A stretch of DNA of 64,000 bases from Streptomyces vilmorinianum (GCF_005517195.1 NZ_CP040244.1:4358001-4422000), one strand, 5' to 3'. Shown: positions 7,966 to 16,060, counted from the stretch's first letter. Notes: generated by a model from the sequence alone, not told the origin. Numbers and translations are program-made.

Positions 7966-9275
7966 CAGATCTCACCCCGGGCGAGGGCGAGCAGCCGGTC
8001 CAGGACGCGCGGGCCGCTCGCCCGTACGCCGTCGTGCTCGAACTCGTCGGTCACCCAGGTCCGCAGGCCCCGGATCGCACGGGCCGTCTCCAGCGAGTGG
8101 GCCGTGTCCACGTACATGTCGTCGTGGTAGACGGCGGCGGCGACCGGTACGGCGTTGGCGGCGAGGCGCCCGGCGTCGTACAGCGGGGCCCAGTCGGTCC
8201 GCTCGGCGAGCAGCTGGGCGGTCTCGCGCAGCGGGCGCAGGGCCGGGTCGGTCTCGAAGTGCCAGGGGTGGACGGTCTCGCCGGTGAACAGGAGCGGTTC
8301 GTCGCCGGCCAGGGTCTTGTCGGCGTCGAAGCGGGGGAACTCGGCGCGGACGCGTTCGGCGGCCCAGGCGGTGGGCCCGTGCCCTTGCGCCTGCCCCTGC
8401 GCGTAGATCGCCTCGTGGAGCACGGCGTACAGCGGGTGTCCGGCGTACGAGAGGACGGCCTGGACGTTCTCCAGGAAGGCGTCCGAGAGTGCGGGCCCGG
8501 CGGGCGTGAGGACGAAGGCTTCCTCCAGGAGGAGGTGGAGCTGGTGGGTCCCCTCGCCGCCGCCGAGCAGGATGCCGAGGGACTGGAAGGCCTGCGGCGT
8601 GAGCAGCGCGCCGGACGGCAGGGTGGCCGGTCGTTCGGCGAGGTGGGCGGCGATCCGGCGGGCGCGTTCGACGTCCTGCGGGTAACGGGCGTAGTGGGCC
8701 TCGACCTTGCGCCGGATGCGGGGGTAGGCGGCCCGGTAGACCTCGTCGGCGGTGGCGTGCAGGGAGGGCAGCCCGCCGGTGATCAGGACGGCCCTCAGGC
8801 CCTCGGGGGCGGTGGAGAGGTAGTGGGTGGCGCAGAAGCCGCCGAAGCTCTGGCCGAGGACGGTCCAGGGGGCGCCTCCGGTGAGGCGCTTCCGGATCAG
8901 CTCGCAGTCCTTGACGATCGAGTCGGCGCGGAAGTGGGCGAGGTAGTCGGCCTGCTGCCGTGGGGTGCCGCGCAGGGGCAGGGTCTGGCGGTTGGCGGGG
9001 GTGGAGTGGCCCGTGCCGCGCTGGTCGAGGAGGAGGACGCGGTACTCCTGGACGGCCCGGCCGAGCCAGGCCTGCCGGCCGATGAAGCGGCGGGCCCCGA
9101 AGCCGGGCCCGCCCTCCAGGTACACCAGCCACGGCAGGTCCGCTCCGGCCTTGTCGCTCGCGACGACCTCGCGGCCGTAGACCTCGATCCGTTCGCCTTC
9201 GGGGGCAGCGTGGTCGAGCGGGACGGTGAAGCGGCGGTCGGTGAGGACGAGGCCGGGCTGGCGGTAGCTGGTCAA
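7965..9275 (-). CDS. Proline iminopeptidase-like alpha/beta hydrolase
   Basis: 436 residues with the hallmarks of S33 prolyl aminopeptidases: oxyanion strand LVYLEGGPGFGA (about 47-58), LLLDQRGTGHST (about 78-90) and nucleophile elbow VLGQSFGGFCA (about 137-147). It is longer than E. coli-type enzymes (about 315) and matches the larger Streptomyces proline iminopeptidases. The product would release N-terminal proline from peptides in the cytoplasm. The TTG start is supported by AGGAG five bases upstream. No linked peptidase or transporter genes. Confidence 0.85.
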   Translation of the reverse strand: MTSYRQPGLVLTDRRFTVPLDHAAPEGERIEVYGREVVASDKAGADLPWLVYLEGGPGFGARRFIGRQAWLGRAVQEYRVLLLDQRGTGHSTPANRQTLPLRGTPRQQADYLAHFRADSIVKDCELIRKRLTGGAPWTVLGQSFGGFCATHYLSTAPEGLRAVLITGGLPSLHATADEVYRAAYPRIRRKVEAHYARYPQDVERARRIAAHLAERPATLPSGALLTPQAFQSLGILLGGGEGTHQLHLLLEEAFVLTPAGPALSDAFLENVQAVLSYAGHPLYAVLHEAIYAQGQAQGHGPTAWAAERVRAEFPRFDADKTLAGDEPLLFTGETVHPWHFETDPALRPLRETAQLLAERTDWAPLYDAGRLAANAVPVAAAVYHDDMYVDTAHSLETARAIRGLRTWVTDEFEHDGVRASGPRVLDRLLALARGEI

Positions 9276-9350
9276 TGCTGCTCCTGTTCGATGTGCCCCC
9301 GCCCGACCAGTGGATCACAGGGCGCGGGGCGGGGGCGCATCGAGGTGGGT

Positions 9351-9415
9351 TCAGGAGGCCTGGTCAGGAGGCCCGGTCAGTAGGCCCGGTCAGGACGTCG
9401 GGTCAGGACGTCGGG
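9351..9415. repeat. Five 13-bp tandem units covering the cellulase stop codon
   Basis: Units start at 9351, 9364, 9377, 9390 and 9403; the first three read TCAGGAGGCCTGG with small changes and the last two are identical TCAGGACGTCGGG. The minus-strand stop codon of the cellulase (9403-9405) is the first triplet of the last unit, so each unit supplies another TGA, and the 13-bp period moves it to a new frame each time. Confidence 0.92.
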
Positions 9416-10854
9416 AAGTCGTCGGCCGTCCTGATCCGGTCGCGGATCCAGACGCCGGCGGGCTTCAGCGAGCTCGTCCCGGCCCACGGTCCGTTGTTGC
9501 CGCAGGTGCCGACGGTGAAGACGGCGCCGCTGCGGTTGTCGTCGGAGAAGTTCCAGTTGACCCAGCTGATCTTCTTGGCGGCCATCAGGTCGAGGAAGCG
9601 CTGGGTCATCGCGAAGTCGTTGGCGCCCTCGCCGGCGTAGTTCTGGGTGCCGAACTCGGTGACGAAGACGGGCAGCTTGTCAGCGGCGCGGGACAGGGTG
9701 TTCAGGTATGCGTCGCGGTGCGAGTACGCGTAGAAGTGGAAGGTGTACATGATGTTGGCGGCGTTCACCGGGTTGGCGACGACCTCGGACTCGTCGGCCC
9801 CTTCGGAGACGCCGAGCGAGGACCACGCGCGCGTGCCGACGAGGATCGGGGTCTCGGCGTCCTTGGCGCGGATGACGGGGATGAGCTCCTCGGCGTAGCT
9901 CTTGATCCGGGACCAGGAGACGCCGCTGGGCTCGTTGGCGATCTCGTAGAGCAGGTTGGTCTTCGCACCGTGGCGCTGGGCGATCTCGGTGAAGAAGGTC
10001 TTGGCGCGGGTGAGGTTGGCGTGCGGGTCGCCCGGGTCGAGCATGTGCCAGTCGACGATCACGTACATGCCGCGCGCGGTGGCCTGGTCGATGAGCGAGT
10101 GGGCCAGGTCGGTGTACTTGCGCGGGTCGGTCTCGTACCCGCCCTCCTGGACGTACGTGGAGACGCGCAGGACGTCGGCGTTCCAGTCCTTGGCGAGGGC
10201 GTCGAGGGAACCGCCGGTGAGGCACTGGCTGTACCACTGGGTGCCGTGGCTGGACATGCCGCGCAGCTGGACGGGCTTGCCGTACCGGTTGCAGAGCTTG
10301 GTGCCGCAGACCTTCAGCTGTCCGTTGATCGCGGCAGGGGTGTCGACGACGACGGCGGCGGTGTCGACCTTGAGGTGGTCGACGTTCGGGCCGCCGTTCA
10401 CGGTGGTGGCGGTGGCGCGGATGGTGTTGGCGCCCGCCTTGAGCGGGGCGGTGAGGGTGGTGGTGGCCCAGCTGGTCCAGGCGCCGGTGCCGGGGAAGGC
10501 CTTGCCGGAGGCGGCCACGGCCCCGTTGACGGTGATGTTCATGGGGCGGTTGGTGGTGGTGCCGTTGGCGTAGCGCAGGGTGAGGGTGGCGGTGCCTGCC
10601 TGGGCGGCGTTGACGTTCCACTGGACGTAACTGCCGCTGACGTTGGCGTAGTTGACGAACCCGGAGCCGGTGAAGCCGGTGTGGTTGGACTCGACGGCGC
10701 CCTGGGAGACGGTGGCCGTCTCCGCCTCGTGGGTGACGGGGGCGGCGACCGCGGCCGGTGGGGCGGCGGTGAGGCCGAGGAGCAGGGCTGCCGTGGCGGT
10801 GCCCGCGCCGCCGAGGGAGCGCAGCCAGAGTCGTACCGATCGTGCCGATGTCAT
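9403..10854 (-). CDS. Secreted cellulase: CBM (family 35-like) plus GH5 catalytic domain
   Basis: 483 residues. A signal peptide (about 1-38, ending APPAAVAA) is followed by a beta-sandwich carbohydrate-binding module (about 41-164, HEAETATVSQGAV ... VDHLKVD) and a GH5 beta-1,4-endoglucanase domain (about 176-475). Catalytic acid E308 lies in YEIANEPSG and nucleophile E400 in FVTEFG; the loop GMSSHGTQWY is typical of GH5_2. It should cleave cellulose outside the cell. The start at 10854 is chosen because it opens the signal peptide. No CebR box was seen, but a GAAA-type palindrome sits upstream. Confidence 0.92.
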   Translation of the reverse strand: MTSARSVRLWLRSLGGAGTATAALLLGLTAAPPAAVAAPVTHEAETATVSQGAVESNHTGFTGSGFVNYANVSGSYVQWNVNAAQAGTATLTLRYANGTTTNRPMNITVNGAVAASGKAFPGTGAWTSWATTTLTAPLKAGANTIRATATTVNGGPNVDHLKVDTAAVVVDTPAAINGQLKVCGTKLCNRYGKPVQLRGMSSHGTQWYSQCLTGGSLDALAKDWNADVLRVSTYVQEGGYETDPRKYTDLAHSLIDQATARGMYVIVDWHMLDPGDPHANLTRAKTFFTEIAQRHGAKTNLLYEIANEPSGVSWSRIKSYAEELIPVIRAKDAETPILVGTRAWSSLGVSEGADESEVVANPVNAANIMYTFHFYAYSHRDAYLNTLSRAADKLPVFVTEFGTQNYAGEGANDFAMTQRFLDLMAAKKISWVNWNFSDDNRSGAVFTVGTCGNNGPWAGTSSLKPAGVWIRDRIRTADDFPTS

Positions 10855-10881
10855 GGGGGTCTCCCGGAACGATGGATTGGA

Positions 10882-10894
10882 AGGAAAGTTTCCT
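10882..10894. promoter_or_regulatory. AGGAAA-G-TTTCCT inverted repeat upstream of the cellulase
   Basis: A perfect 6-1-6 inverted repeat 28 bp before the cellulase start. Its GAAA-N-TTTC core resembles the operators described for streptomycete xylanase and other polysaccharide-degradation genes, so substrate-dependent repression is plausible. Confidence 0.45.
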
Positions 10895-11002
10895 AACGGA
10901 TAGATAGCAGCACGGTGGAGCGGCTCGCAAGGGTCATGACAAGGCGCCCCGTACGGTCCCGGCCCCCGTGCGGGGTGCCGAGGCGGCTCCCCGCGTGGAT
11001 CC

Positions 11003-11781
11003 ATGATCCGGTTCGAGCAGGTCGGCAAGGTGTACGCGGACGGCACCACGGCCGTCGACGGCCTCTCCTTCGACGTCCCCGAGGGCGAACTGGTCACCTT
11101 GGTCGACCTCGACCCGGCCGTCTACGGCGACCGCTACCCCGCACAGCTCTCCGGCGGCCAGCGCCAGCGCGTCGGCGTCGCCCGCGCCCTGGCCGCCGAT
11201 CCGCCCGTACTGCTCCTGGACGAACCCTTCGGCGCCGTCGACCCGGTCGTCCGCGAGCACCTGCGAACGAGTTCCTCAAGCTCCAGTCGCAGGTCCGCAA
11301 GACGGTCCTCCTGGTGACCCATGACATCGAGGAGGCGGTCCGGATGGGCGACCAGATCGGCGTCTACGGCCAGGGCCGCATCGAGCAGTTCGACATGCCG
11401 GCCCCCGTGCTCGGCACACCCGCCACGCCGCACGTCGCCCAGTTCGTCGGCGCCGACCGGGGTCTCAAGCGCCTCTCGGTCACCACGATCGAACCGGACG
11501 ACCTGGAACAGCCGCCGGTCGCCCGCCTGGACGAGCCGGCCGCCGCTGCCGCCGCCCGGCTGCGTGCCGACGGGGGCCGCTGGGCCGTGGTGCTCGGCGG
11601 TGACGGGGATCTGCACGGCTGGGTGGCCGCCCTGGACGGAAGCCGGTTCCTCGGCGTCCTCACCCCGGCGAAGCCGCATGAGGCGCTGCGCCGCTCGGTC
11701 GACGCGGACGCGCGGGGGGGGTGGCGCGGGACGAGGTCGAGTTCGACTCGATCGCGGACGCGCGAGAATCCGCCACGCTGA
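11003..11781 (+). pseudogene. Osmoprotectant (glycine betaine/choline-type) ABC transporter ATPase, broken
   Basis: The frame starts like a ProV/OpuCA ATPase (MIRFEQVGKVYADGTTAVDG ... GELVTLV), but jumps straight to DLDPAVYGDRYPAQLSGGQRQRVGVARALA; the Walker A segment and about 70 residues are missing, an in-frame deletion. Near 11264 one base is lost (CTGCGAACGAG where CTG-CAG-AAC-GAG is expected), and the homology continues in another frame: NEFLKLQSQVRKTVLLVTHDIEEAV ... QFVGADRGLKRLSV, then CBS-like sequence to the stop at 11781. With no P-loop and a frameshift it cannot be an active ATPase. The matching permease and binding-protein remains lie at 15.1-16.0 kb on the other strand. Confidence 0.88.
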
Positions 11782-11802
11782 TTCTCGTTCACGCCTATGA
11801 AC
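11764..11802. promoter_or_regulatory. Two consecutive inverted repeats before the acetyl-xylan esterase gene
   Basis: GAGAATC (11764-11770) pairs with GATTCTC (11780-11786), and immediately after, GTTCA (11787-11791) pairs with TGAAC (11798-11802). The first could end the broken ATPase transcript; the second could be an operator for the esterase. Confidence 0.35.
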
Positions 11803-11887
11803 AGGGCACGTTGCCCCGTACCGTGATCTTGGCCGGAGCGACCGGCCGAGGAGGCCGGACGCGGCCTCTCACGGAAAGGCGGTGTTC

Positions 11888-12877
11888 ATGTCCCGGTTCG
11901 ATCTTCCGCTCGACCAACTCCGCACGTACCGCAGCGTGTCCGAGGAGCCGGAGGACTTCGACGCGTTCTGGACCAAGACCCTCGACGAGGCACGGGACCA
12001 TGAACTCGGCGCGCGCTTCGACCCGGTGGAGACCGGACTCGCGACGGTCGAGGTGTACGACGTGACCTTCGCCGGATTCGGCGGCCACCCCGTCAAGGGC
12101 TGGTTCGTCCTTCCGGCCGGGACGCGCGAACCGCTGCCGGTGGTCGTGGAGTTCCTCGGGTACGGAGGCGGGCGCGGCCTGCCCCACTCCCATCTGCTCT
12201 GGGCCTCGGCCGGGTTCGCGCACTTCGTGATGGACACCCGGGGCCAGGGCAGCGGCTGGGCGACCGGCGACACCCCCGACCCCGTGGGCAGCGCTCCCTC
12301 GTACCCGGGCTTCATGACCCGGGGCGTCGAGGACCCGTACGCGTACTACTACCGCCGTCTGTTCACCGACGCGGTACGCGCCGTGGAGGCGGCCCGCTCG
12401 CATCCGCTGGTGGACGCGGCGCGCACGGCGGTGACCGGGGTGAGCCAGGGCGGCGGCATCACGCTGGCGGTCGCGGGGCTCGTACGGGGACTGGTGGCCG
12501 TGGCACCGGACGTGCCGTTCCTGTGCGACTTCCCGCGCGCGACGACGATCACGGACCGGCAGCCGTACCGGGAGATCGGGAGCTATCTGAAGACCCACCG
12601 GGGCCGGACCGAGCAGGTGCGGCGGACCCTCGCCTACTTCGACGGCGTCCATTTCGCGGCCCGCGCCACGGCCCCGGCGCTCTTCTCGACCGGCCTGGAG
12701 GACCTGACGTGCCCGCCGTCGACGGTGTTCGCGGCCTTCAACGCGTACGCCCACGAGGAGAAGGGCATCGAGGTCTACGACTTCAACGACCACGAGGGCG
12801 GCGCCGCGTTCCAGCAGGCCGCCCAACTACGGTGGATTCCGGGGAAGTTGCGGGACGGAACAACCGGCCGCGGTTGA
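11888..12877 (+). CDS. Acetyl-xylan esterase / cephalosporin-C deacetylase family protein
   Basis: 329 residues of the CE7 family (AXE1): the hydrolase opening FDLPLDQLRTY, mid strand VVVEFLGYGGG, MDTRGQGSGW, and nucleophile elbow GVSQGGG (Ser about 183), with a C-terminal HEGG segment carrying the catalytic His. CE7 enzymes remove acetyl groups from xylo-oligosaccharides and other small acetylated compounds in the cytoplasm; there is no signal peptide. ATG 11888 is preferred to GTG 11882 because GGAAAGG lies at a better distance. It lies near the secreted cellulase but is separate from it. Confidence 0.9.
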   Translation: MSRFDLPLDQLRTYRSVSEEPEDFDAFWTKTLDEARDHELGARFDPVETGLATVEVYDVTFAGFGGHPVKGWFVLPAGTREPLPVVVEFLGYGGGRGLPHSHLLWASAGFAHFVMDTRGQGSGWATGDTPDPVGSAPSYPGFMTRGVEDPYAYYYRRLFTDAVRAVEAARSHPLVDAARTAVTGVSQGGGITLAVAGLVRGLVAVAPDVPFLCDFPRATTITDRQPYREIGSYLKTHRGRTEQVRRTLAYFDGVHFAARATAPALFSTGLEDLTCPPSTVFAAFNAYAHEEKGIEVYDFNDHEGGAAFQQAAQLRWIPGKLRDGTTGRG

Positions 12878-12908
12878 TCTCGCCGCAGGACGTGGAGGCG
12901 GCCCGCCG

Positions 12909-13313
12909 TCAGACGAGGCGGGTCAGTCCCTCGATCGCCGTCCGGGCCCACTCCTGCGCCCCCACCGCCGTACCGGCCGCGACACCGGTGGCGACCGGGG
13001 CCAGCGCTCCCTTGAGCATGCCGAGAGCGCGGCGGAGCCTGCCCTCCTCGGGTTCCGGCCGGGTGATCTCCGTCAGGACCTCCCTGGCGGCGGACTCGGC
13101 GTCCTCGCGCTCCCGGTCGGCGAGGCCCGCCTGGGGCAGCTGCCGGAGCAGGTCGGTGACCAGCTCGGCGAGCGCCTGGTGGCCGGGGGCGACGGCGCTG
13201 GTGTTCTGCTGGTTCTGGGTGACCTGCTCGTTGCCCCAGGCGATCTGGGAGTTGTGGACGTCGCCGTTGAACACCGGCCCGTCGTGGTGGTGGACGTTCT
13301 GCGGGTCGTTCAT
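12909..13313 (-). CDS. Small protein with N-terminal 'NSQIAWGN' motif; candidate partner/effector of the beta-helix protein
   Basis: 134 residues, family not named by me. Residues 12-33 carry GPVFNGDVHNSQIAWGNEQV, an Asn/Gln/Gly-rich segment repeated almost exactly at the C-terminus of the upstream gene product. Residues 45-98 form predicted charged helices (LAELVTDLLRQLPQAGL, DREREDAESAAREVL), and 99-130 is an Ala/Gly-rich amphipathic or hydrophobic stretch (MLKGALAPVATGVAAGTAVG) ending in a short helix. The ATG overlaps the upstream stop (ATGA), so the two are translationally coupled. The layout (short shared motif, linker, helical domain) is what is seen in bacterial amyloid-signalling partners; a membrane or helix-bundle effector is an inference. 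Confidence 0.75.
   Translation of the reverse strand: MNDPQNVHHHDGPVFNGDVHNSQIAWGNEQVTQNQQNTSAVAPGHQALAELVTDLLRQLPQAGLADREREDAESAAREVLTEITRPEPEEGRLRRALGMLKGALAPVATGVAAGTAVGAQEWARTAIEGLTRLV
13227..13267. repeat. 41-bp perfect direct repeat, copy 1 (small protein motif)
   Basis: Identical over 41 bp to 13355-13395. Encodes the GDVHNSQIAWGNE segment near the N-terminus of the small protein. Identity extends through synonymous positions, pointing to a recent duplication or gene conversion rather than old shared descent. Confidence 0.95.
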
Positions 13314-15010
13314 GTGTGGGAACCGTCCTCGTTGGTCTGCTGCTGGGTGACGTTCTCGTTGCCCCAGGCGATCTGGGAGTTGTGGACGTCGCCGTGGATG
13401 ACCGGGCCGGTGTGGATGATCGTCGGCGCGGGCTCGGCCGGGTGATCGGCTGTCCGGACGACCGCCAGCGTGGTGCGCAGCGCGACCAGGTCGACGCGGC
13501 CGTTGTGCTGAACAGCCTGACCCTGCGTTCCGCTCACGGAACAGTCCACCAGGCGGCCGCCGCACTCCTCCTGGAAGACCGCACCCGCGAGCGCGCAGTC
13601 GGCGAACGTGCTGTTCGCGACGTCCAGGTAGGCGGTGTCCTTGCCGCACAGTCCGATGCCGTCCGAACCGGTCACGGTGAGGTCCCTCGCGACGACCCTC
13701 GCCCTGCCGAATCCGATGGCCCCGCCCGTGCTCATCGTGCTGACGTCACAGCCGCGCACGAAGAGTTGGGCGTCGTCGCCGGCGCAGAAGCCCATCACCG
13801 CGCGCTCCGCCGTCACGCCGGTGAGCGTCACCCTGGACTCGCCCAGGGCGGTCACCGCAGCCATGGAGAGGTCGTGGAACGCCGTGTCGGCGAGGTCGGC
13901 CGTGGTGCCGCCGTTGCCGCGCGTCTCCAGGCCGGACGGGCAGCGGTCCACGCGGACGTGCTCGAACGCGGCTCTGGATCCGTCCCAGACCCGCAGCGCG
14001 GTGCTGGTCAGATCCTCGATCCGGATCCGGGTGAAGCGGCCTCGGGCACCTTCGGTGACGGCGATGCCGACGTTGCCTCCCGAGATGCGGCAGCCGTCGA
14101 CCTCAGGAACGCCGCCTTCGGTGGAGACCACCGCGACGTTGCCCGCGCCGGGGATCTCGCAGTTCTCGAACCTGCCACGGCCCGACGTCCGGATGATGAG
14201 GCCCGTGTCGCGGCACTCGCTGAACACGGAGTCACGCACCACCGGATCGGCGCCGCTCGTCACGGCGATCCCGTGCTGCGCGTCGGTGACACGCGTGTCG
14301 TCCACGGAGCCCCGGGACTGCTCGATGTACGCGATCCCCTCTCCGTGCACGGCGGTGATCACGCAGCCGGCGACCGTGAGTTCCGCCTGTGCGTCCGCCA
14401 TGACGGCCGCCTGTCCGGTGCCGGTCAGCTCGCACCCGGTCACCTGGGCCCACGCGTTGCTGACGCGCACGCCGTGGATCCGGCTGCCGCCGATCCAGCT
14501 GTCGCGGACCGAGACGCGGGCCCCCTCGATCACGGCGACCGCGTTGTCGGCGGCGTCGGCGAACCGGCACCGTTCGACGAGCCCCGCCGCCCCGGCGAAC
14601 AGCGTCCGGCCGTGCACGATCACGCTGTCCCGTAACGTCACGGACGTGTTCGGCCGCGCGTGCACGCTGACGCCGTTGTCCGCCCGGATCTCCACCTGCT
14701 CCAGCGTGAGGGTTCCCGCGTGGCAGCCGACGATGTCGGCGTCACGGCCGATCAGCACGAGGCCGTGGACGCTCACCGCGCCGGAGGCGTCCAGGACGGC
14801 TCCGCGCGGCCGGCTGACGACCACGGAGCCCGGGCCGTCGACCGCGGCCAGCTGGACCTCGCCGTGGACGGTGAGCTCCTCCTCGTAGCGGCCGGGCGCG
14901 ATCTCGATCAAGGCCGCCCGGCCCCGGCCGGCCGCCGCGCGCAGCGCGGACGAGATGTCGGGGTAGGCGCGGCGACGGCCGTGCGGCGAGACGAGATACC
15001 TCGCGACCAT
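13310..15010 (-). CDS. Right-handed parallel beta-helix protein with C-terminal 'NSQIAWGN' motif
   Basis: 566 residues, no signal peptide. After RYLVSPHGRRRAYPDISSALRAA the chain folds as a pectate-lyase-like beta-helix (about 30-510) with some 18-20 short coils ending in patterns such as 'xVxGCxI', 'VRDSVFSEC', 'FENCEIPG'. Catalytic residues of polysaccharide lyases are not evident; such intracellular beta-helices in actinomycetes are usually binding scaffolds. The last 32 residues (535-566) are a linker plus GPVIHGDVHNSQIAWGNENV, duplicated in the next gene. Start ATG 15010 has GGAAGG upstream. The stop overlaps the next ATG. The gene lies beside the remains of an osmoprotectant transporter. 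Confidence 0.85.
   Translation of the reverse strand: MVARYLVSPHGRRRAYPDISSALRAAAGRGRAALIEIAPGRYEEELTVHGEVQLAAVDGPGSVVVSRPRGAVLDASGAVSVHGLVLIGRDADIVGCHAGTLTLEQVEIRADNGVSVHARPNTSVTLRDSVIVHGRTLFAGAAGLVERCRFADAADNAVAVIEGARVSVRDSWIGGSRIHGVRVSNAWAQVTGCELTGTGQAAVMADAQAELTVAGCVITAVHGEGIAYIEQSRGSVDDTRVTDAQHGIAVTSGADPVVRDSVFSECRDTGLIIRTSGRGRFENCEIPGAGNVAVVSTEGGVPEVDGCRISGGNVGIAVTEGARGRFTRIRIEDLTSTALRVWDGSRAAFEHVRVDRCPSGLETRGNGGTTADLADTAFHDLSMAAVTALGESRVTLTGVTAERAVMGFCAGDDAQLFVRGCDVSTMSTGGAIGFGRARVVARDLTVTGSDGIGLCGKDTAYLDVANSTFADCALAGAVFQEECGGRLVDCSVSGTQGQAVQHNGRVDLVALRTTLAVVRTADHPAEPAPTIIHTGPVIHGDVHNSQIAWGNENVTQQQTNEDGSHT
13355..13395. repeat. 41-bp perfect direct repeat, copy 2 (beta-helix C-terminal motif)
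   Basis: Second copy of the 13227-13267 repeat; the copies are 128 bp apart and lie in two different genes. Here it encodes GDVHNSQIAWGNE near the C-terminus of the beta-helix protein. Confidence 0.95.
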
Positions 15011-15089
15011 GCCCGCCTTCCCTCACGCCGACCACCAGGAACAACCGATAGTACCCAAGGCAGTTGGAGGACGGTCGATCACGGGGACA

Positions 15090-15374
15090 ACCCGTCGGCG
15101 GCCGGTTCCAGTACGCCGGGATCAGCTTCCTGGCCCGGAGGTAGTTCCTCGCGACGTCCTCCGGGAGGCGGCGCCAGCTGTCCACCTGCTCGTTCATGGT
15201 CGCCAGATCGGCCGTGGTCAGGACCGTGTTGAGACGGCCGAGGGCGATCGTCACACCCTCGCTCCCGGCCCGCGAGCGGTTGACGACCGGGACGATGAAG
15301 TCGGCGTTCTGGAGGTGCTTGTCGTCGGCGAGCAGGACGAGGCCGAAGTCGTCGAGCGTCGCGTCGGTCAGGCC
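15090..15374 (-). pseudogene. Osmoprotectant-binding protein (OpuCC/OsmX-like), C-terminal remnant
   Basis: About 95 codons read like the last third of a glycine-betaine/choline substrate-binding protein: GLTDATLDDFGLVLLADDKH, FIVPVVNRSRAG, LNTVLTTADLATMNEQVD, VARNYLRARKLIPA. There is no start, no signal peptide and no lipobox, and no stop at the expected place; the frame runs on into the upstream region of the beta-helix gene. It overlaps the end of the permease remnant, so a deletion has joined the two. Confidence 0.8.
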
Positions 15375-15993
15375 GGCGCGAGACGCTGCGCCCCCTCGAA
15401 GACGCCCTCGACGACGAGCGCGAGCAGGGCGACCAGGACGGCTCCCGCGACGACCTGCGGGGTGGAGGCGAGGTTGAACCCGGCGGTGATGATCCGGCCG
15501 AGTCCTCCCCCGCCGGCGAGCGCGGCGACCGTCGCGGTCGCGACGAGCTGCACGGCGGCGATCCGCACGCCCGTGAGGATCAGCGGCAGCGCGAGCGGCA
15601 CCTCGACCCGGGCCAGCATCTGCCGGCCGGTCATCCCCATCCCCCGCGCCGCCCGCACCACATCCGCGTCGACGCCGCGCATGCCGACGTAGGCGTTGGT
15701 GAGCAGCGGCGGTACGGCGAACAGGACGAGCGCGATGATCGTCGGCCACTGTCCGTACGCTCCGACGGGGCTGAGCAGCAACAGGACGAGGACGGCGAAG
15801 GTGGGCACGGCGCGGCCGATGTTGGCGAGGTTGACGGCGAGGGGGACGGCGAGCAGCAGCCCGAGGCGACGGAGACGGCGGTCAGCTGCACGTGCTGCAG
15901 GACGGCGTCGCCGAGGATCTCGCTCCGGGAGGACAGACAGGCGCCGCAGATCCACTCGTTACGCGCGAGGCAGTCGTCGGGAGGCGCGGTCAT
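15368..15993 (-). pseudogene. Osmoprotectant ABC permease, chimeric and frameshifted remnant
   Basis: From the ATG at 15993 it reads DDCLARNEWICGACLSSRSE ... LQHVQLTAVSVA, the N-terminus of an OpuCB-type permease. At about 15861-15868 one base is missing (GCCTCGGG for GCC-CTC-GGG), and homology continues one frame over as GLLLAVPLAVNLANIGRAVPTF ... YVGMRGVDADVVRAARGMGMTG ... ending at 15368. 'NLANIGRAVPTF' belongs to the second permease type (OpuCD), so part of one permease has been fused to part of another by deletion. The product cannot be functional. Confidence 0.85.
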
Positions 15994-16060
15994 CCCCCAT
16001 TTCAGGCGGCGGGCCGGCCCCGCGCACGCCGGGCCGGGCCGATCGGGCCGCCGCCCGGGC

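Noticed and set aside
10855..11097. Longer N-terminus for the cellulase
   Set aside because: The upstream codons are Pro/Arg-rich and would bury the signal peptide; the ATG at 10854 starts it.
11003..11317. Reading the first part of the ATPase as a short functional protein
   Set aside because: Walker A is missing and the signature continues in another frame after a one-base loss, so it is a pseudogene.
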